A DNA stretch of 64,000 nt from Synergistales bacterium (GCA_025997955.1 BNVH01000003.1:1-64000); one strand, 5' to 3'. Positions 30,676 through 39,403 are shown, counted from the stretch's first letter. A program made the numbers and translations. Notes: generated by a model not told the origin, from the sequence alone.

Positions 30676-31683
30676 CTAAAGGCCACTTATGACGTCACGC
30701 ACTTTTTTCGCCCTCTCCGGCGTCAGCCAATCGTCTAAAAGCGCGTCATGTTCCTTCAAAAACCACACAGCCGTCTTAGCATGGCTTTCCTTGGTCTCAT
30801 CTATATGCGCCAAAGCCTCGGAGACAAGAACGGAACCGGTCTGATACCTCTTGAAGAAATCGACAAGCTCAGGGGCCTTTTCGGGAAAATGCGAGCCGCA
30901 AACGATACGAAGGGCCTGCTTGGGAATCTCGCACGCTCCCTCCTTATAGAGCTTGGGGTCGTATGGCGCGTCTCCAAGTAAAACGAGGTCAAGTTTACCC
31001 ACGACCCATGTGGGCTCGTAGCAATATCCGACCCAGGGCTCGCCCAAGTTGTAGGCGCTCGCCAATGACGCGAAAAGCACGGCTTCGCTGCCCACTCGAA
31101 AGTAGTTATACCCATCGTTCAGCTTGTAATGCTCGTATTTCTTGAACATCACCTCGTCTATCATCCATCCCGGAATGGCCCCGTAGATACGCCCACGTTT
31201 GGAATCCTCAGGATCTTTGAACACAGACGCATACCTCACGAGGTCCGACACATTCTTGAGGTCGGGCGCCGCCGGTTTGATGCCACGCGCGCTGTCGCCC
31301 TCTATCATATAGCGTGGAACGTAAAACCCCTGCGCGCTGTCGAGCACAAGTACCCCCAGAGGGACAATATCCCCTCGGGCTACATCATGCTCGTAGGTGG
31401 CGACGTTATCGGTCCAGCTTTCGATGTCAAGGTCGACGTCGCCGTTGATCATGGCCTGCCAGTTCAGCGTGGACGAACCAGTGGAAAACTCCACCTTGAA
31501 GCTGTCGAAGGCGTTCTCGACGACAAACTTGGCTAGCTCGTTATGGAACATCTGACTGTCAAACTGGTTATTGGTGAATACGATAGTCTGAGATTGAAGG
31601 GCGGTTGCCGCGTAGGGCACCATAATAATGGCGGACAGGGACATCAGGAACACAAAAAACGTGCGCGCAGGTCTTGTAAACAT
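30676..31683 (-). CDS. proX: glycine betaine/proline ABC transporter substrate-binding protein
   Basis: 335 residues from the ATG at 31683 (GGAG 9 nt upstream; a TTG three codons earlier touches that site). Signal peptide of about 27 residues, cut near TALQ-SQ. Mature OpuAC/ProX-type fold; aromatic residues in WTDNVATYEHD, GQFYVP-like LDSAQGFYVPRY and GEPWVGYCYEPTWV could form the cage for a quaternary ammonium group. First gene of the operon. Whether the ligand is betaine, choline or carnitine cannot be told. Confidence 0.9.
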   Translation of the reverse strand: MFTRPARTFFVFLMSLSAIIMVPYAATALQSQTIVFTNNQFDSQMFHNELAKFVVENAFDSFKVEFSTGSSTLNWQAMINGDVDLDIESWTDNVATYEHDVARGDIVPLGVLVLDSAQGFYVPRYMIEGDSARGIKPAAPDLKNVSDLVRYASVFKDPEDSKRGRIYGAIPGWMIDEVMFKKYEHYKLNDGYNYFRVGSEAVLFASLASAYNLGEPWVGYCYEPTWVVGKLDLVLLGDAPYDPKLYKEGACEIPKQALRIVCGSHFPEKAPELVDFFKRYQTGSVLVSEALAHIDETKESHAKTAVWFLKEHDALLDDWLTPERAKKVRDVISGL

Positions 31684-31730
31684 GGAAATCAACTCCTTTG
31701 TGTGGGAATTATTGCAAGATACGATAGTAG

Positions 31731-31755
31731 TATATCATACTCAACTTTCGCACAA
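31731..31755 (-). promoter_or_regulatory. proX promoter region with shared 19-nt box
   Basis: On the minus strand TTGTGCGAAAGTTGAGTAT starts at 31755, followed by GATATACT. The TGA within it is the stop of the lysC remnant just upstream, so promoter and old lysC tail overlap. Confidence 0.5.
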
Positions 31756-31807
31756 CCCAAACTCCTTTACGAGCGCCTCTACCGCGCTGTCCGCGCTTGA
31801 TTCGTCT
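31746..31807 (-). pseudogene. lysC 3'-end remnant (left copy of the direct repeat)
   Basis: 54 of 55 bases (31753-31807) equal the end of intact lysC at 32964-33018. In frame it encodes DESSADSAVEALVKEFGL, as in LysC, then ends CES-stop instead of VANAGE-stop. No upstream part of lysC is present. Confidence 0.88.
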
Positions 31808-31833
31808 TGTACGAGTAATTCAATATAATTTGG

Positions 31834-32382
31834 CTATTGAATATGAGATTCTCTTGTTTTGTCAAAGATTGCCACAAGTTCCTCATTAACTTTTGTAATT
31901 TCTTCACCGGAAATCATATTTGGATTGAATACAAGGTCATAGTTTGGGTCTTTGGACTTATATTGATTAACACCATATGCAATGCTATTCGCCGGAATGT
32001 TCTTCGTGATTATAGCGCCTGCTCCAATCACAGTATTCTCGCCAATTACAATGGGACCGAGAATCTTGGCGCCGTCCGCGACGACAACATTCTCCGCAAG
32101 AATGGGGGTTCCTACGTTTTCCCACTTGTTTTGGATTTGATTATATCGCATATTAGAGCCAATCGTAACATTCTGAAAAATTACGACGTTCTTACAGATT
32201 TTTGCAGCCACAATAGTACAACCGCGCGCGTGATGTGCAAAACGTACACTCTTATCCATTATGGCACAATGAATTTCACAGCAATAGCGTTGTTCTAACA
32301 AATCGGCGGCTTTTGCCCTCTCTGACGGAACATCGGCAAAGCAATTTATTTCCAAAAGTTCTTCAAATGTCATATCGTTCAC
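31834..32382 (-). CDS. serine-acetyltransferase-like hexapeptide acetyltransferase
   Basis: 182 residues from a GTG at 32382 with GGAGG 8 nt upstream. After a 45-residue N-terminus comes a left-handed beta-helix of hexapeptide repeats (VVIFQNVTIGSN, ILGPIVIGENTVIGAGAIIT). The catalytic His is probably in RFAHHARGC. It looks like the CysE-related enzymes often found in surface-sugar or amino-acid clusters, not full-length CysE (no long helical N-domain). Acetyl donor is presumably acetyl-CoA; the acceptor is unknown. Its codon and base use is more AT-rich than that of its neighbours, and it lies inside the repeat-bounded insertion. Confidence 0.8.
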   Translation of the reverse strand: MNDMTFEELLEINCFADVPSERAKAADLLEQRYCCEIHCAIMDKSVRFAHHARGCTIVAAKICKNVVIFQNVTIGSNMRYNQIQNKWENVGTPILAENVVVADGAKILGPIVIGENTVIGAGAIITKNIPANSIAYGVNQYKSKDPNYDLVFNPNMISGEEITKVNEELVAIFDKTRESHIQ

Positions 32383-32498
32383 AATATAGTCCTCCTAACT
32401 TATTGTCGCGTCATAGCGTTTTGACTAATCTTGTATAACAGGTAAATGTTTGAGAATTGTTAAAGGTCAGAGAGCAATTTCTAAAATTTCGGTGACTA

Positions 32499-32956
32499 TT
32501 ATTCTACTACCCATCGTCCATTTTTCCGCGCCCCCTCATGGCGCAGAAGTCCGGCGGCTTTATACTCTTTGAGCTCACGTGAAATAGTGCTTTGCGATTT
32601 TCCTGTCATCTCCGCGAGGGCGGCAATCGTCGCTGCGGGATTGTCCTTGATAACGTCAAGCGTCGTCTTTATTTTCTCGTTTATCTTGCCAATTATCTTG
32701 TCATTTGACAAGATAAACGCTTTTTCAAATGGGAACGTCACAATGGTAAAACTCGGCGTGAGTTCAAAAATAGAGCGGTCGTATGCTTTAAGAATACGGC
32801 TCATGCCTGAGCCGATATGCTCGGCAAGTTCCATATCACGGAATACCCTCCAATGGTTACCTCGCCGCCACCTGCGTAGTTGAGAAAAGACACGACCGCT
32901 CTCTCAAAGCGGTCGTTTAGCTCGCGCTTAAATTCAGTTCGGTTATTCTCCTGCAT
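32499..32956 (-). pseudogene. AlbA_2-type ATP-binding regulator with an internal deletion
   Basis: From an ATG at 32956 the frame gives MQENNRTEFKRELNDRFERA, then VVSFLNYAGGGE: the N-terminus of AlbA_2 (Schlafen-like) regulators. Near 32840-32855 the frame breaks and the other frame continues as VFRDMELAEHIGSGMSRILK up to a C-terminal winged helix (AEMTGKSQSTISRELKEYK), ending at 32499. This is the C-terminus of the same family. About 300 central residues are missing. The first codons overlap the last codons of lysC. Probably non-functional, though the 111-residue C-terminal part could still be made. Confidence 0.75.
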
Positions 32957-34253
32957 TTGCAACCAACCCAAACTCCTTTACGAGCGCTTCTACCGCGCTG
33001 TCCGCGCTTGATTCGTCTACTAGAACCGAGATATTTATATCCGATGTCGATATGTCGAGCATTTTTATATTTGCGCCCCGCAAAGCTGAGAAGGCGCGTC
33101 CGGCCACGCCCTTGGTGGCGTTCATGCCGTCGCCGACAGCCGAGACCTTGGCCACCTGCGTCCCATTGCCTATCTCCCAGCCGGTCTTCCCGCACTCAAA
33201 CTCCCTCATGCAGGAGCTTACCGCTTCGATAACGGCCGGCGCGGCGGCGTCTATCGTCGTGAAAGACAGATAGGACAACCCCTCATCCGTAACGGTCGAT
33301 ATCATGTCTATGTTTACGTCGGCCACGGCCAAGGCCTGAAATATGCCGGCAAGCGCGTTGCCGGACTCCGGTATGCGTCTTACCACAAATTTTATTTGGT
33401 TACGCGCAACAGTGACGCCAGTCACCACTGGGCTCTCTAACCACTCGGGAAGTTCTTTAACCACGTAAGTACCCCTCTCTTCCGAAAATGTCGACGCGCA
33501 ATAGAGTGTGACGCCGTAGCGTCTCGCCACCTCAACGCTGCGCATGTGCAAAACCTTGGCGCCTAGCGACGCAAGTTCTAGCATTTCTATATGTGTTATA
33601 TAGTCAAGTTTGCGCGCGCCCTTGACCTTGTTTGGGTCTGCCGCGAATATCCCGCTCACGTCGCTGTATATCTCGCATACCACGCTATCCCAGAGCGCGT
33701 CGGGCGCGTTCGCGGCCTTAGCCGCCAAGGCCACAGCGGAGGTGTCCGAGCCGCCGCGACCGAGCGTCGTGAGGTCTCCGTCCGGCGTCACGCCCTGGAA
33801 ACCCGTGACGACTACGACGCTGTTGTCCGTAAGATCCCGTATAAGTCGCGACAGGTCTATATCTCTAATGCGGGCGTTGTTGTAGTTTTCGGATGTGACT
33901 ATCCCAAGCTGAAAGGCGTTGCGGGAGACGGCTTTTACGCCGCGCTCCAAAAGAGCCATAGCCAAAAGAGCCGCCGACACCTGCTCACCGGTGGCAAGCA
34001 ACATATCCATCTCACGCGGAAACGGATTTTGGGACACTTGCTTAGCCATAGCTATAAGCCCGTCCGTGGTCTTGCCCATAGCGGAGACCACGACTATCAT
34101 CTTAGCGCCCGTCTCGACTCTCGCCTCTACGCGAGAAGCCACGTTTTGAATCTTCTCGGGCGTCGCGACGGACGACCCGCCGTACTTCTGCACCACAAGG
34201 CCGAATTTAGGCTCTATATCCCTATTTATTTCTCGTTCTATTGCGCCCGCCAT
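32943..34253 (-). CDS. lysC: aspartate kinase
   Basis: 436 residues. Kinase domain (about 15-270): VVQKYGGSSVATPEKIQNVA, VVVVTGFQGVTPDGDLTTLGRGGSDTSAVALA (in parts), YSDVSGIFAADPNKV. Two C-terminal ACT domains (about 290-430) bind lysine and/or threonine for feedback. It makes aspartyl phosphate, first step to lysine, diaminopimelate, methionine and threonine. It starts 2 nt after dapH. Its last six residues (VANAGE) seem to come from the inserted DNA; the older tail survives at 31.75 kb. Confidence 0.96.
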   Translation of the reverse strand: MAGAIEREINRDIEPKFGLVVQKYGGSSVATPEKIQNVASRVEARVETGAKMIVVVSAMGKTTDGLIAMAKQVSQNPFPREMDMLLATGEQVSAALLAMALLERGVKAVSRNAFQLGIVTSENYNNARIRDIDLSRLIRDLTDNSVVVVTGFQGVTPDGDLTTLGRGGSDTSAVALAAKAANAPDALWDSVVCEIYSDVSGIFAADPNKVKGARKLDYITHIEMLELASLGAKVLHMRSVEVARRYGVTLYCASTFSEERGTYVVKELPEWLESPVVTGVTVARNQIKFVVRRIPESGNALAGIFQALAVADVNIDMISTVTDEGLSYLSFTTIDAAAPAVIEAVSSCMREFECGKTGWEIGNGTQVAKVSAVGDGMNATKGVAGRAFSALRGANIKMLDISTSDINISVLVDESSADSAVEALVKEFGLVANAGE

Positions 34254-34255
34254 GC

Positions 34256-34984
34256 TCAGATTTTCCTCAGATCTTCGACGATTTGCGTTTTGGATATGGT
34301 CTTGTCGTCGACTTGTTTGATTATCTTGGCGGGAGAGCCGGCCACAACAGCGCCCGCCGGTACGTCCTGCGTGACTATAGCCCCGGCCGCCACGACAGCG
34401 CCGTCCCCTATTTGCACGCCCTCCAAAATCACGGCGTTGCCCCCGACTAATACGCCGTCACCTATTACGACGGGCTGAGCGGAGGCCGGCTCCACTACAC
34501 CGGCCACAACCGCGCCAGCGCCTATGTGACAACGCGCGCCTATGCGAGCTCGCCCGCCCAGTACGCAGTTCATGTCTATCATGGCGCTTTCCCCGATAAC
34601 CGCGCCGATATTGATGACCGCCCCCATCATTATCACGGCGTTTTTGCCTATCGCCACTCGGTCGCGAATAATAGCGCCAGGCTCAATGCGCGCCTCGTAC
34701 TTCGTCAAGTCAGCGAGAGGCACGGCGGAGTTCCGAGCCAAAACTTCAATATCAGACGCGGTGACGCGAGGCGCGTATTTTTTGAGAAGTTCTTCAATAA
34801 CTACAAGGTCGCCTTTAAGCGTGCCGAAGTCCGAGCTTCCCACAAAGCGTAACTCTCCCCAGTCAAGCTCCTTGAGGTCGCCAGATATAAAAGCGCGTGC
34901 CGGGGTCTTTTTCTTGGACTCCTTAATGAGCCTGATAATTTCCTCTGTGTTCATTTCGTCATTTGCGTTTACAGTGTTTGCCAC
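34256..34984 (-). CDS. dapH: tetrahydrodipicolinate N-acetyltransferase
   Basis: 242 residues from a GTG at 34984, with AGGAGG 7 nt upstream; the longer open frame lacks a site. N-terminal helical part ([19 protein letters not shown]) typical of DapH, then hexapeptide repeats ([19 protein letters not shown], then [19 protein letters not shown]). It acetylates tetrahydrodipicolinate, committing the diaminopimelate route to the acetyl branch. It is paired with lysC. No own promoter is evident between the preceding terminator and its start. Confidence 0.93.
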   Translation of the reverse strand: MANTVNANDEMNTEEIIRLIKESKKKTPARAFISGDLKELDWGELRFVGSSDFGTLKGDLVVIEELLKKYAPRVTASDIEVLARNSAVPLADLTKYEARIEPGAIIRDRVAIGKNAVIMMGAVINIGAVIGESAMIDMNCVLGGRARIGARCHIGAGAVVAGVVEPASAQPVVIGDGVLVGGNAVILEGVQIGDGAVVAAGAIVTQDVPAGAVVAGSPAKIIKQVDDKTISKTQIVEDLRKI

Positions 34985-35000
34985 AACTATTCCTCCTAAC

Positions 35001-35031
35001 AAAAAAGCAGGGCGCGGAAAACCCACGCCCT
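35001..35031 (-). terminator. terminator/attenuator between the DUF3798 gene and dapH
   Basis: On the minus strand AGGGCGTGG pairs with CCGCGCCCT (one G-T), then GCTTTTTTG. The T run ends only about 9 nt before the dapH ribosome site. Confidence 0.8.
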
Positions 35032-35050
35032 ACGGTTTTGTTGAATGTCG

Positions 35051-36250
35051 TTATTTCGTGATGGAAAAATATTTCTCTGGGACTTCCACGTCGCCCATGC
35101 CCATGTAACCCGACCCGAAGATGTATGTGTCCTGACGCACGAGGGCGAGTTTGTTGTTGCGCACGCCCGTGCCGGCGTCGGTGTAGTAGGCGGCTCCCCA
35201 CTTCGCGCCGGGGGTGAACTTGCCGTAGCACTCTATCAGGTCCTTGAGGCTGTTCAGCTTCGCGGCGCCGTCGACGACGCGCTTGCCGAACTCGACAAGG
35301 CCGGCGCTCTGAGTGTAGCCGATGGAGAACGCCCATGTCCCCATACGACCGCCGCCGCCTGCTTTAACGACTGTCTCTTCCATCTTCTTGAGGATGGCCG
35401 GCCAGTCGCCTTTTTCTTTGGAGAGATCAACGCCGAGAGCGCCGGGGTAACCCATAAGCGGAGAGGGAATATCGGCCTCTACGAAGTATCCGCCAAGCTC
35501 CGCTATGCGCTTCAGGAGGGGCTCGGTGTGAGCGTTGTTCGTACAGAAGAAGGCTGTGTCCTTGCCGTACTGCTCAAGCCATGCGGGGACTTTTTCGAGT
35601 ATGAACTGCTGCGCTCCGGCCACGCCAACGTCGCTTGTCGGGTCGGGCGCCGTCTCGAATATAAACTTGATGCCCAGATCGTTGCAGGCCACTTCCATGA
35701 TGGCACGGCGTCTGCCAAGAATTTCATAGCTCATGTGGCGCGGGAAAGAGATATGTACGAAAGTCTTGGCGCCGAGCTTCTGCGCGGCCAAGGGGACTGT
35801 GTAGCCGCGCGCGATGTTGTCGCTGGTGACGGCCAAGTCGGCAGCCGCCGTGATTACGGACGGGTCTTCGTGAGGCTCGCCGGACAACAGAATTATGTCG
35901 GGGCGGCGTTCACGGACACGACGAAGCCCTTCGGCTGTGCCCGGCACGGACTCGTTGACCACGATGACTTTCATCAATGGGTCGTCGGCAAGGCCCACTA
36001 TCTGGGATATCGTCGTCTCGACCTCCGACATGAAGTTGTCGGGATAGGTAACGTGAACTATCATGCCGCCCTTCGCCGCGTCGCCGTACTCCTCGATAGC
36101 GTGCTCAGCGCCTCTGAGATTATCCTCGCTTTGAGAGACTGTACCGGTCACGATACCGATGTGGTAAGGCGCGTCCGCCGCGTAAGCCGTGCCAGCCGCC
36201 AAAATACACACAAACAAAAACAACCAGCTGATCATTCGGATCTTTTTCAA
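35051..36250 (-). CDS. DUF3798 periplasmic binding-protein-like protein
   Basis: 399 residues with a signal peptide (cut after about residue 24, GTAYA-AD). The mature protein resembles type I periplasmic binding folds: YHIGIVTGTVSQSEDNLRGA, VTYPDNFMSEVETTISQIV, FVHISFPRHMSYE. It matches DUF3798, a family seen mainly in Synergistota, Fusobacteria and some Firmicutes. Function unknown; most likely it binds a solute in the periplasm. It is transcribed alone, from a good promoter, and ends at a terminator just before dapH. Confidence 0.85.
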   Translation of the reverse strand: MKKIRMISWLFLFVCILAAGTAYAADAPYHIGIVTGTVSQSEDNLRGAEHAIEEYGDAAKGGMIVHVTYPDNFMSEVETTISQIVGLADDPLMKVIVVNESVPGTAEGLRRVRERRPDIILLSGEPHEDPSVITAAADLAVTSDNIARGYTVPLAAQKLGAKTFVHISFPRHMSYEILGRRRAIMEVACNDLGIKFIFETAPDPTSDVGVAGAQQFILEKVPAWLEQYGKDTAFFCTNNAHTEPLLKRIAELGGYFVEADIPSPLMGYPGALGVDLSKEKGDWPAILKKMEETVVKAGGGGRMGTWAFSIGYTQSAGLVEFGKRVVDGAAKLNSLKDLIECYGKFTPGAKWGAAYYTDAGTGVRNNKLALVRQDTYIFGSGYMGMGDVEVPEKYFSITK

Positions 36251-36280
36251 TAAAAACCCCTCCTCTAAATAAAAATAAAT

Positions 36281-36309
36281 CTTATAAGAAGAATTGTAAA
36301 TAATTTCAA
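36281..36309 (-). promoter_or_regulatory. promoter of the DUF3798 gene
   Basis: On the minus strand TTGAAA (36309-36304), 17-nt spacer, TATAAG (36286-36281). The ribosome site GGAGGGG follows. Confidence 0.72.
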
Positions 36310-36341
36310 GACAAATTCCAAGTGAATATTACTGAAAAACG

Positions 36342-37928
36342 CTACATAAACGGAGAGGTTCCGGGCCCCAGAGGCCAACCGGCCATGTACCATATAATCA
36401 GAAGCGCCGTGAAGCCGATGATGTAGAAAATAGAGTATGGCATAGCCAAGGACATGACTGTTCCGATACCTACCTTAGTGTCGGGGTCCTTCTTGTACTG
36501 CTCCAATAATCCGATGATGACGGGCATGTAGTAAGACAGAGGCGTGATGATGTTGGTAGGGGAGTCGCCCACGCGATAGGCTATCTGAGTAAGCGCCGGA
36601 GAAAACCCGACCTGCGCGAACATCGGGACGAATATCGGGGCCAGAATCAGCCACTTGGCCGAACCGCTCATCATAAAGAAGTTCAGAATTGTGACGAGCA
36701 GGATAAACAGCAATAATAGAGGAATGCCGCCGAGGTTCATGGCCTTGAGCCAGTCAGCGCCGTTGACCGACAGCACGACGTCGAAGCGGCTCATGCCGAA
36801 AAGCCCGACGAAAAGCGATGCCGGGAGCACGACGACGATAAAACCGATGCTGCCGGATATGCCTTTGGCCATCAGCTTGGGGATGTCCTCGCCCTTCTTG
36901 ATGGTTCCCGCGCCGACGCCGTAGGCAATGCCCACGAAGAAGAACAGGAAGAACAATATAGGCATGACGCTGCTGAGGAGCGGAGACGAAGGAAGAAGCG
37001 AACCGTCCTTGGGGTTGCGGAAAAGGGAGCCCTCTGGGTAGGTCAGATAGACTATAAGCCCGATATAGAGAGCGAGAGTCAAAAACGCGAGCAGAAGACC
37101 GCGGTTCTCCTCATGTGTGAGAGCGTGTTTCTTGAGTTCCTCTTCGTCGCGGGTTCCTTCGTTGTCCCCAAGGAATTTGACCGTGTATTTTTCGGTGACG
37201 TAAACCGTCAGAACGGTGAGCACGATGGTCGCGGTGGCCATGAAATAGTAGTTGATCAAAACGTGCGTGGGCGTGTCGGCGGGGATATAGGGAACGCCTT
37301 CGATGACAGACTTCGTGATGCCCGATAGGAGGGCCTCTGTTCCGGCGATGAAGAAGTTGGCCGTGAAGCCGCCGCTCGCAGCCGCATAGCCGGCCGCTAT
37401 GCCGACCCACGGGTTGCGCCCGAGGGCTTTATAGATGGCGGCCGCTATGACGGGTGTGAAGATTATGCCCGCGTCAGAGGCCAAGTTGGCGTTAATACCC
37501 ACGAAAGCGACGACCGCCGTCACCAAGAAATTCGGCGCGCCCAAGATGGTCTTGCGCATAAGGGCGGAGATCATGCCCGTCTGCTCGACTATGCCTATGC
37601 TGAGCATCATGGTGAGGACCAAGCCCAGCGGCGCGAAGTTGACGTATGTCCTGACGAACCCGGCCAAGAACGTACGCAAGGAGTCGTAACTCAAAAGATC
37701 GACGACCGCTACCTTGGTTTCCACCGGAGCCTCGCCGGCCTTCGCGGCCATGTACGTGACAGATACGCCCTTGCTAGCCAACCAATGCGAAAGGAAAATG
37801 ACTATCAGGGACAGACACACAAAGAGCCAGAAAGGATGCGGAAACTTGTTCCCTATAACCTCGATCCACCTGATGAAGCCTTCGAACTTGCCTCTTTTTT
37901 CCAAATTCGCTCCACTTGACCCACTCAC
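36342..37928 (-). CDS. AbgT-family transporter
   Basis: 528 residues from a GTG at 37928, with GGGAGG 8 nt upstream; the 24 codons of open frame above have no site. About 11-13 membrane helices. The family pattern is clear: NKFPHPFWLFV near the start, MMLSIGIVEQTGMISALMRK, and GDSPTNIITPLSYYMP (a helix hairpin). AbgT proteins import p-aminobenzoyl-glutamate or export sulfonamides. With an M20D amidohydrolase gene 78 nt upstream in the same direction, uptake of an acylated amino acid followed by hydrolysis is likely (inference). Confidence 0.93.
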   Translation of the reverse strand: MSGSSGANLEKRGKFEGFIRWIEVIGNKFPHPFWLFVCLSLIVIFLSHWLASKGVSVTYMAAKAGEAPVETKVAVVDLLSYDSLRTFLAGFVRTYVNFAPLGLVLTMMLSIGIVEQTGMISALMRKTILGAPNFLVTAVVAFVGINANLASDAGIIFTPVIAAAIYKALGRNPWVGIAAGYAAASGGFTANFFIAGTEALLSGITKSVIEGVPYIPADTPTHVLINYYFMATATIVLTVLTVYVTEKYTVKFLGDNEGTRDEEELKKHALTHEENRGLLLAFLTLALYIGLIVYLTYPEGSLFRNPKDGSLLPSSPLLSSVMPILFFLFFFVGIAYGVGAGTIKKGEDIPKLMAKGISGSIGFIVVVLPASLFVGLFGMSRFDVVLSVNGADWLKAMNLGGIPLLLLFILLVTILNFFMMSGSAKWLILAPIFVPMFAQVGFSPALTQIAYRVGDSPTNIITPLSYYMPVIIGLLEQYKKDPDTKVGIGTVMSLAMPYSIFYIIGFTALLIIWYMAGWPLGPGTSPFM

Positions 37929-38006
37929 TGATAAAACCTCCCTATTCCGTATAGTATAAAAAACCCAACATAAAGCCCGCGTTGCGTGATTATTCGCCAA
38001 TCCCCC

Positions 38007-39200
38007 CTATTTTTCTAAATACCCCGTCGCGCAGGACGCTAAAAAGCGCATACCGTACGGGAAACAACCCTCATCCGGGTTGAATTTCGTATTGTGCAAA
38101 ACGGGCGTCTCAGACATGGGCTGACCGACTGGACGGCATCCAAGCCAAGCCATAAGGCACGGACGCTCGCGGGAGAAGAAAGAGAAGTCCTCTCCGCCGA
38201 GATCGGGTGAATCTGGGACAATCAAGCTCCCTTCCCCAAAAGAGGTGTTCACGGCTTCTTTGGCTATCTCAAAAAGCCCGCTGTCATTTATAGTCGGCGG
38301 GTAGCCCTTGACGTATTTGACGGTTGCGTCGCCGCCCAAGGACTGCGCGTAGCCTTTCGCTATTTTCTCTATGAGACTGGGCATTTTGTCCTGAGTCTCA
38401 CCGCGCAATGTGCGGACGGTGCCCTCCATCTCCACTTTGTCGGCCAAGACGTTGTAGCGATAGCCGCCCTTTATCGTGCCGATGCTGACGACGGCAGAAT
38501 CCACCGGGGCTACCGTGCGCGAAACTATGGTCTGTAAGCCGCCTACGACCTGAGCAGCTATCATTATGCCGTCTATGCCCTGATGGGGAGCGGAGCCGTG
38601 AGCGGTTTTGCCCGAAACGGTCAAATAGAGCCTGTCCGACGCGCCCATCTGAGCGCCCGAACGAGTGGCCACTTTGCCGGTCTCGAAGCCGGGCCAGACA
38701 TGAAGCGCGAAGATGGCGTCTACATGAGGGTTTTCAAGGACGCCGTCCCTTATCATCCCTGGAGCGCCGCCCGTCGGGTTTAGCTCCTCAGCCGGCTGAA
38801 AAATAAATTTCACGGAGCCTTTAATGTCGCTCTTAAGCTCTGAGAGAACGCAGGCCGTCCCAAGGAGCATGGCCGTGTGAGTGTCGTGCCCGCAGGCGTG
38901 CATGACGCCGCTTGTCTTGGAGGCAAAAGGAAGCCCCGTCTCCTCCAGCATGGGGAGCGCGTCCATATCGGCGCGGAGAGCGACGACCTTGCCTTCCCGC
39001 GCGCCTTTCAACAAGCCCACGACCCCGTGTCCGCCGACGTTTTTCTTGACATCAAGACCAAGTCCGGTCAAAACCTCAGCGACAAGAGCGGCTGTTTTTT
39101 CTTCTTGTTCGCTTAGTTCAGGGCATACGTGAATGGCGCGTCGCCACTCTGTAACTTTCGGTGCGTACTTCTTGGCGAGCTCTTCTAATTTTTTGTGCAT
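38007..39200 (-). CDS. M20D amidohydrolase (AbgB/hippurate-hydrolase-like)
   Basis: 397 residues from the ATG at 39200 (GAGG 8 nt upstream). M20D motifs: a metal site in HACGHDTHTAMLLG, QPAEELNPTGGAPGMI with the general-base Glu, the ligand His in ALHVWPG, and the late PDLGGEDFSFF. Cysteine and His ligands fit a two-metal enzyme. It hydrolyses N-acyl amino acids or aminobenzoyl-glutamate. It precedes the AbgT gene and is probably co-transcribed with it. Confidence 0.92.
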   Translation of the reverse strand: MHKKLEELAKKYAPKVTEWRRAIHVCPELSEQEEKTAALVAEVLTGLGLDVKKNVGGHGVVGLLKGAREGKVVALRADMDALPMLEETGLPFASKTSGVMHACGHDTHTAMLLGTACVLSELKSDIKGSVKFIFQPAEELNPTGGAPGMIRDGVLENPHVDAIFALHVWPGFETGKVATRSGAQMGASDRLYLTVSGKTAHGSAPHQGIDGIMIAAQVVGGLQTIVSRTVAPVDSAVVSIGTIKGGYRYNVLADKVEMEGTVRTLRGETQDKMPSLIEKIAKGYAQSLGGDATVKYVKGYPPTINDSGLFEIAKEAVNTSFGEGSLIVPDSPDLGGEDFSFFSRERPCLMAWLGCRPVGQPMSETPVLHNTKFNPDEGCFPYGMRFLASCATGYLEK

Positions 39201-39311
39201 AAGCACACCCTCTTTGCTATTGTATTGTGCTATCGTCGCTTTGATGTGAGTTTAGTATATCTGACAAGTCGAGTTTTTTGATGAAGAAATTGTACAATCC
39301 TAAATATGTTA

Positions 39312-39387
39312 TGGCGAGCTTGGGCGGACTTGAACCGCCGACCTACGGCTTAGGAGGCCGTCGCTCTATCCACTGAGCTACAAGCCC
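39312..39387 (-). tRNA. tRNA-Arg (anticodon CCU)
   Basis: 76 nt with CCA encoded. Acceptor GGGCTTG pairs with CAAGCTC; D arm GCTC/GAGC; anticodon stem ACGGC/GCCGT around loop CTCCTAA; T arm GGCGG/CCGCC with TTCAAGT. Discriminator G. It reads AGG codons. Confidence 0.97.
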
Positions 39388-39403
39388 TCGCACACACTCA
39401 AGA

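Larger units (their letters stand above)
31753..33018. mobile_element. about 1.2-kb insertion bounded by a 55-bp direct repeat of the lysC end
   Basis: Identical 55-bp ends (one mismatch) at 31753-31807 and 32964-33018. Between them lie about 1.16 kb holding an acetyltransferase gene and a broken AlbA_2-type gene, visibly richer in A and T than the flanks. No transposase or integrase is inside. The layout resembles a decayed integrated element that restored the gene end at its target, but a plain duplication is possible. Confidence 0.6.

Noticed and set aside
32892..32916. 9-bp inverted repeat (ACGACCGCT / AGCGGTCGT)
   Set aside because: Lies in the coding part of the AlbA_2 remnant and has no T tract; probably coding.
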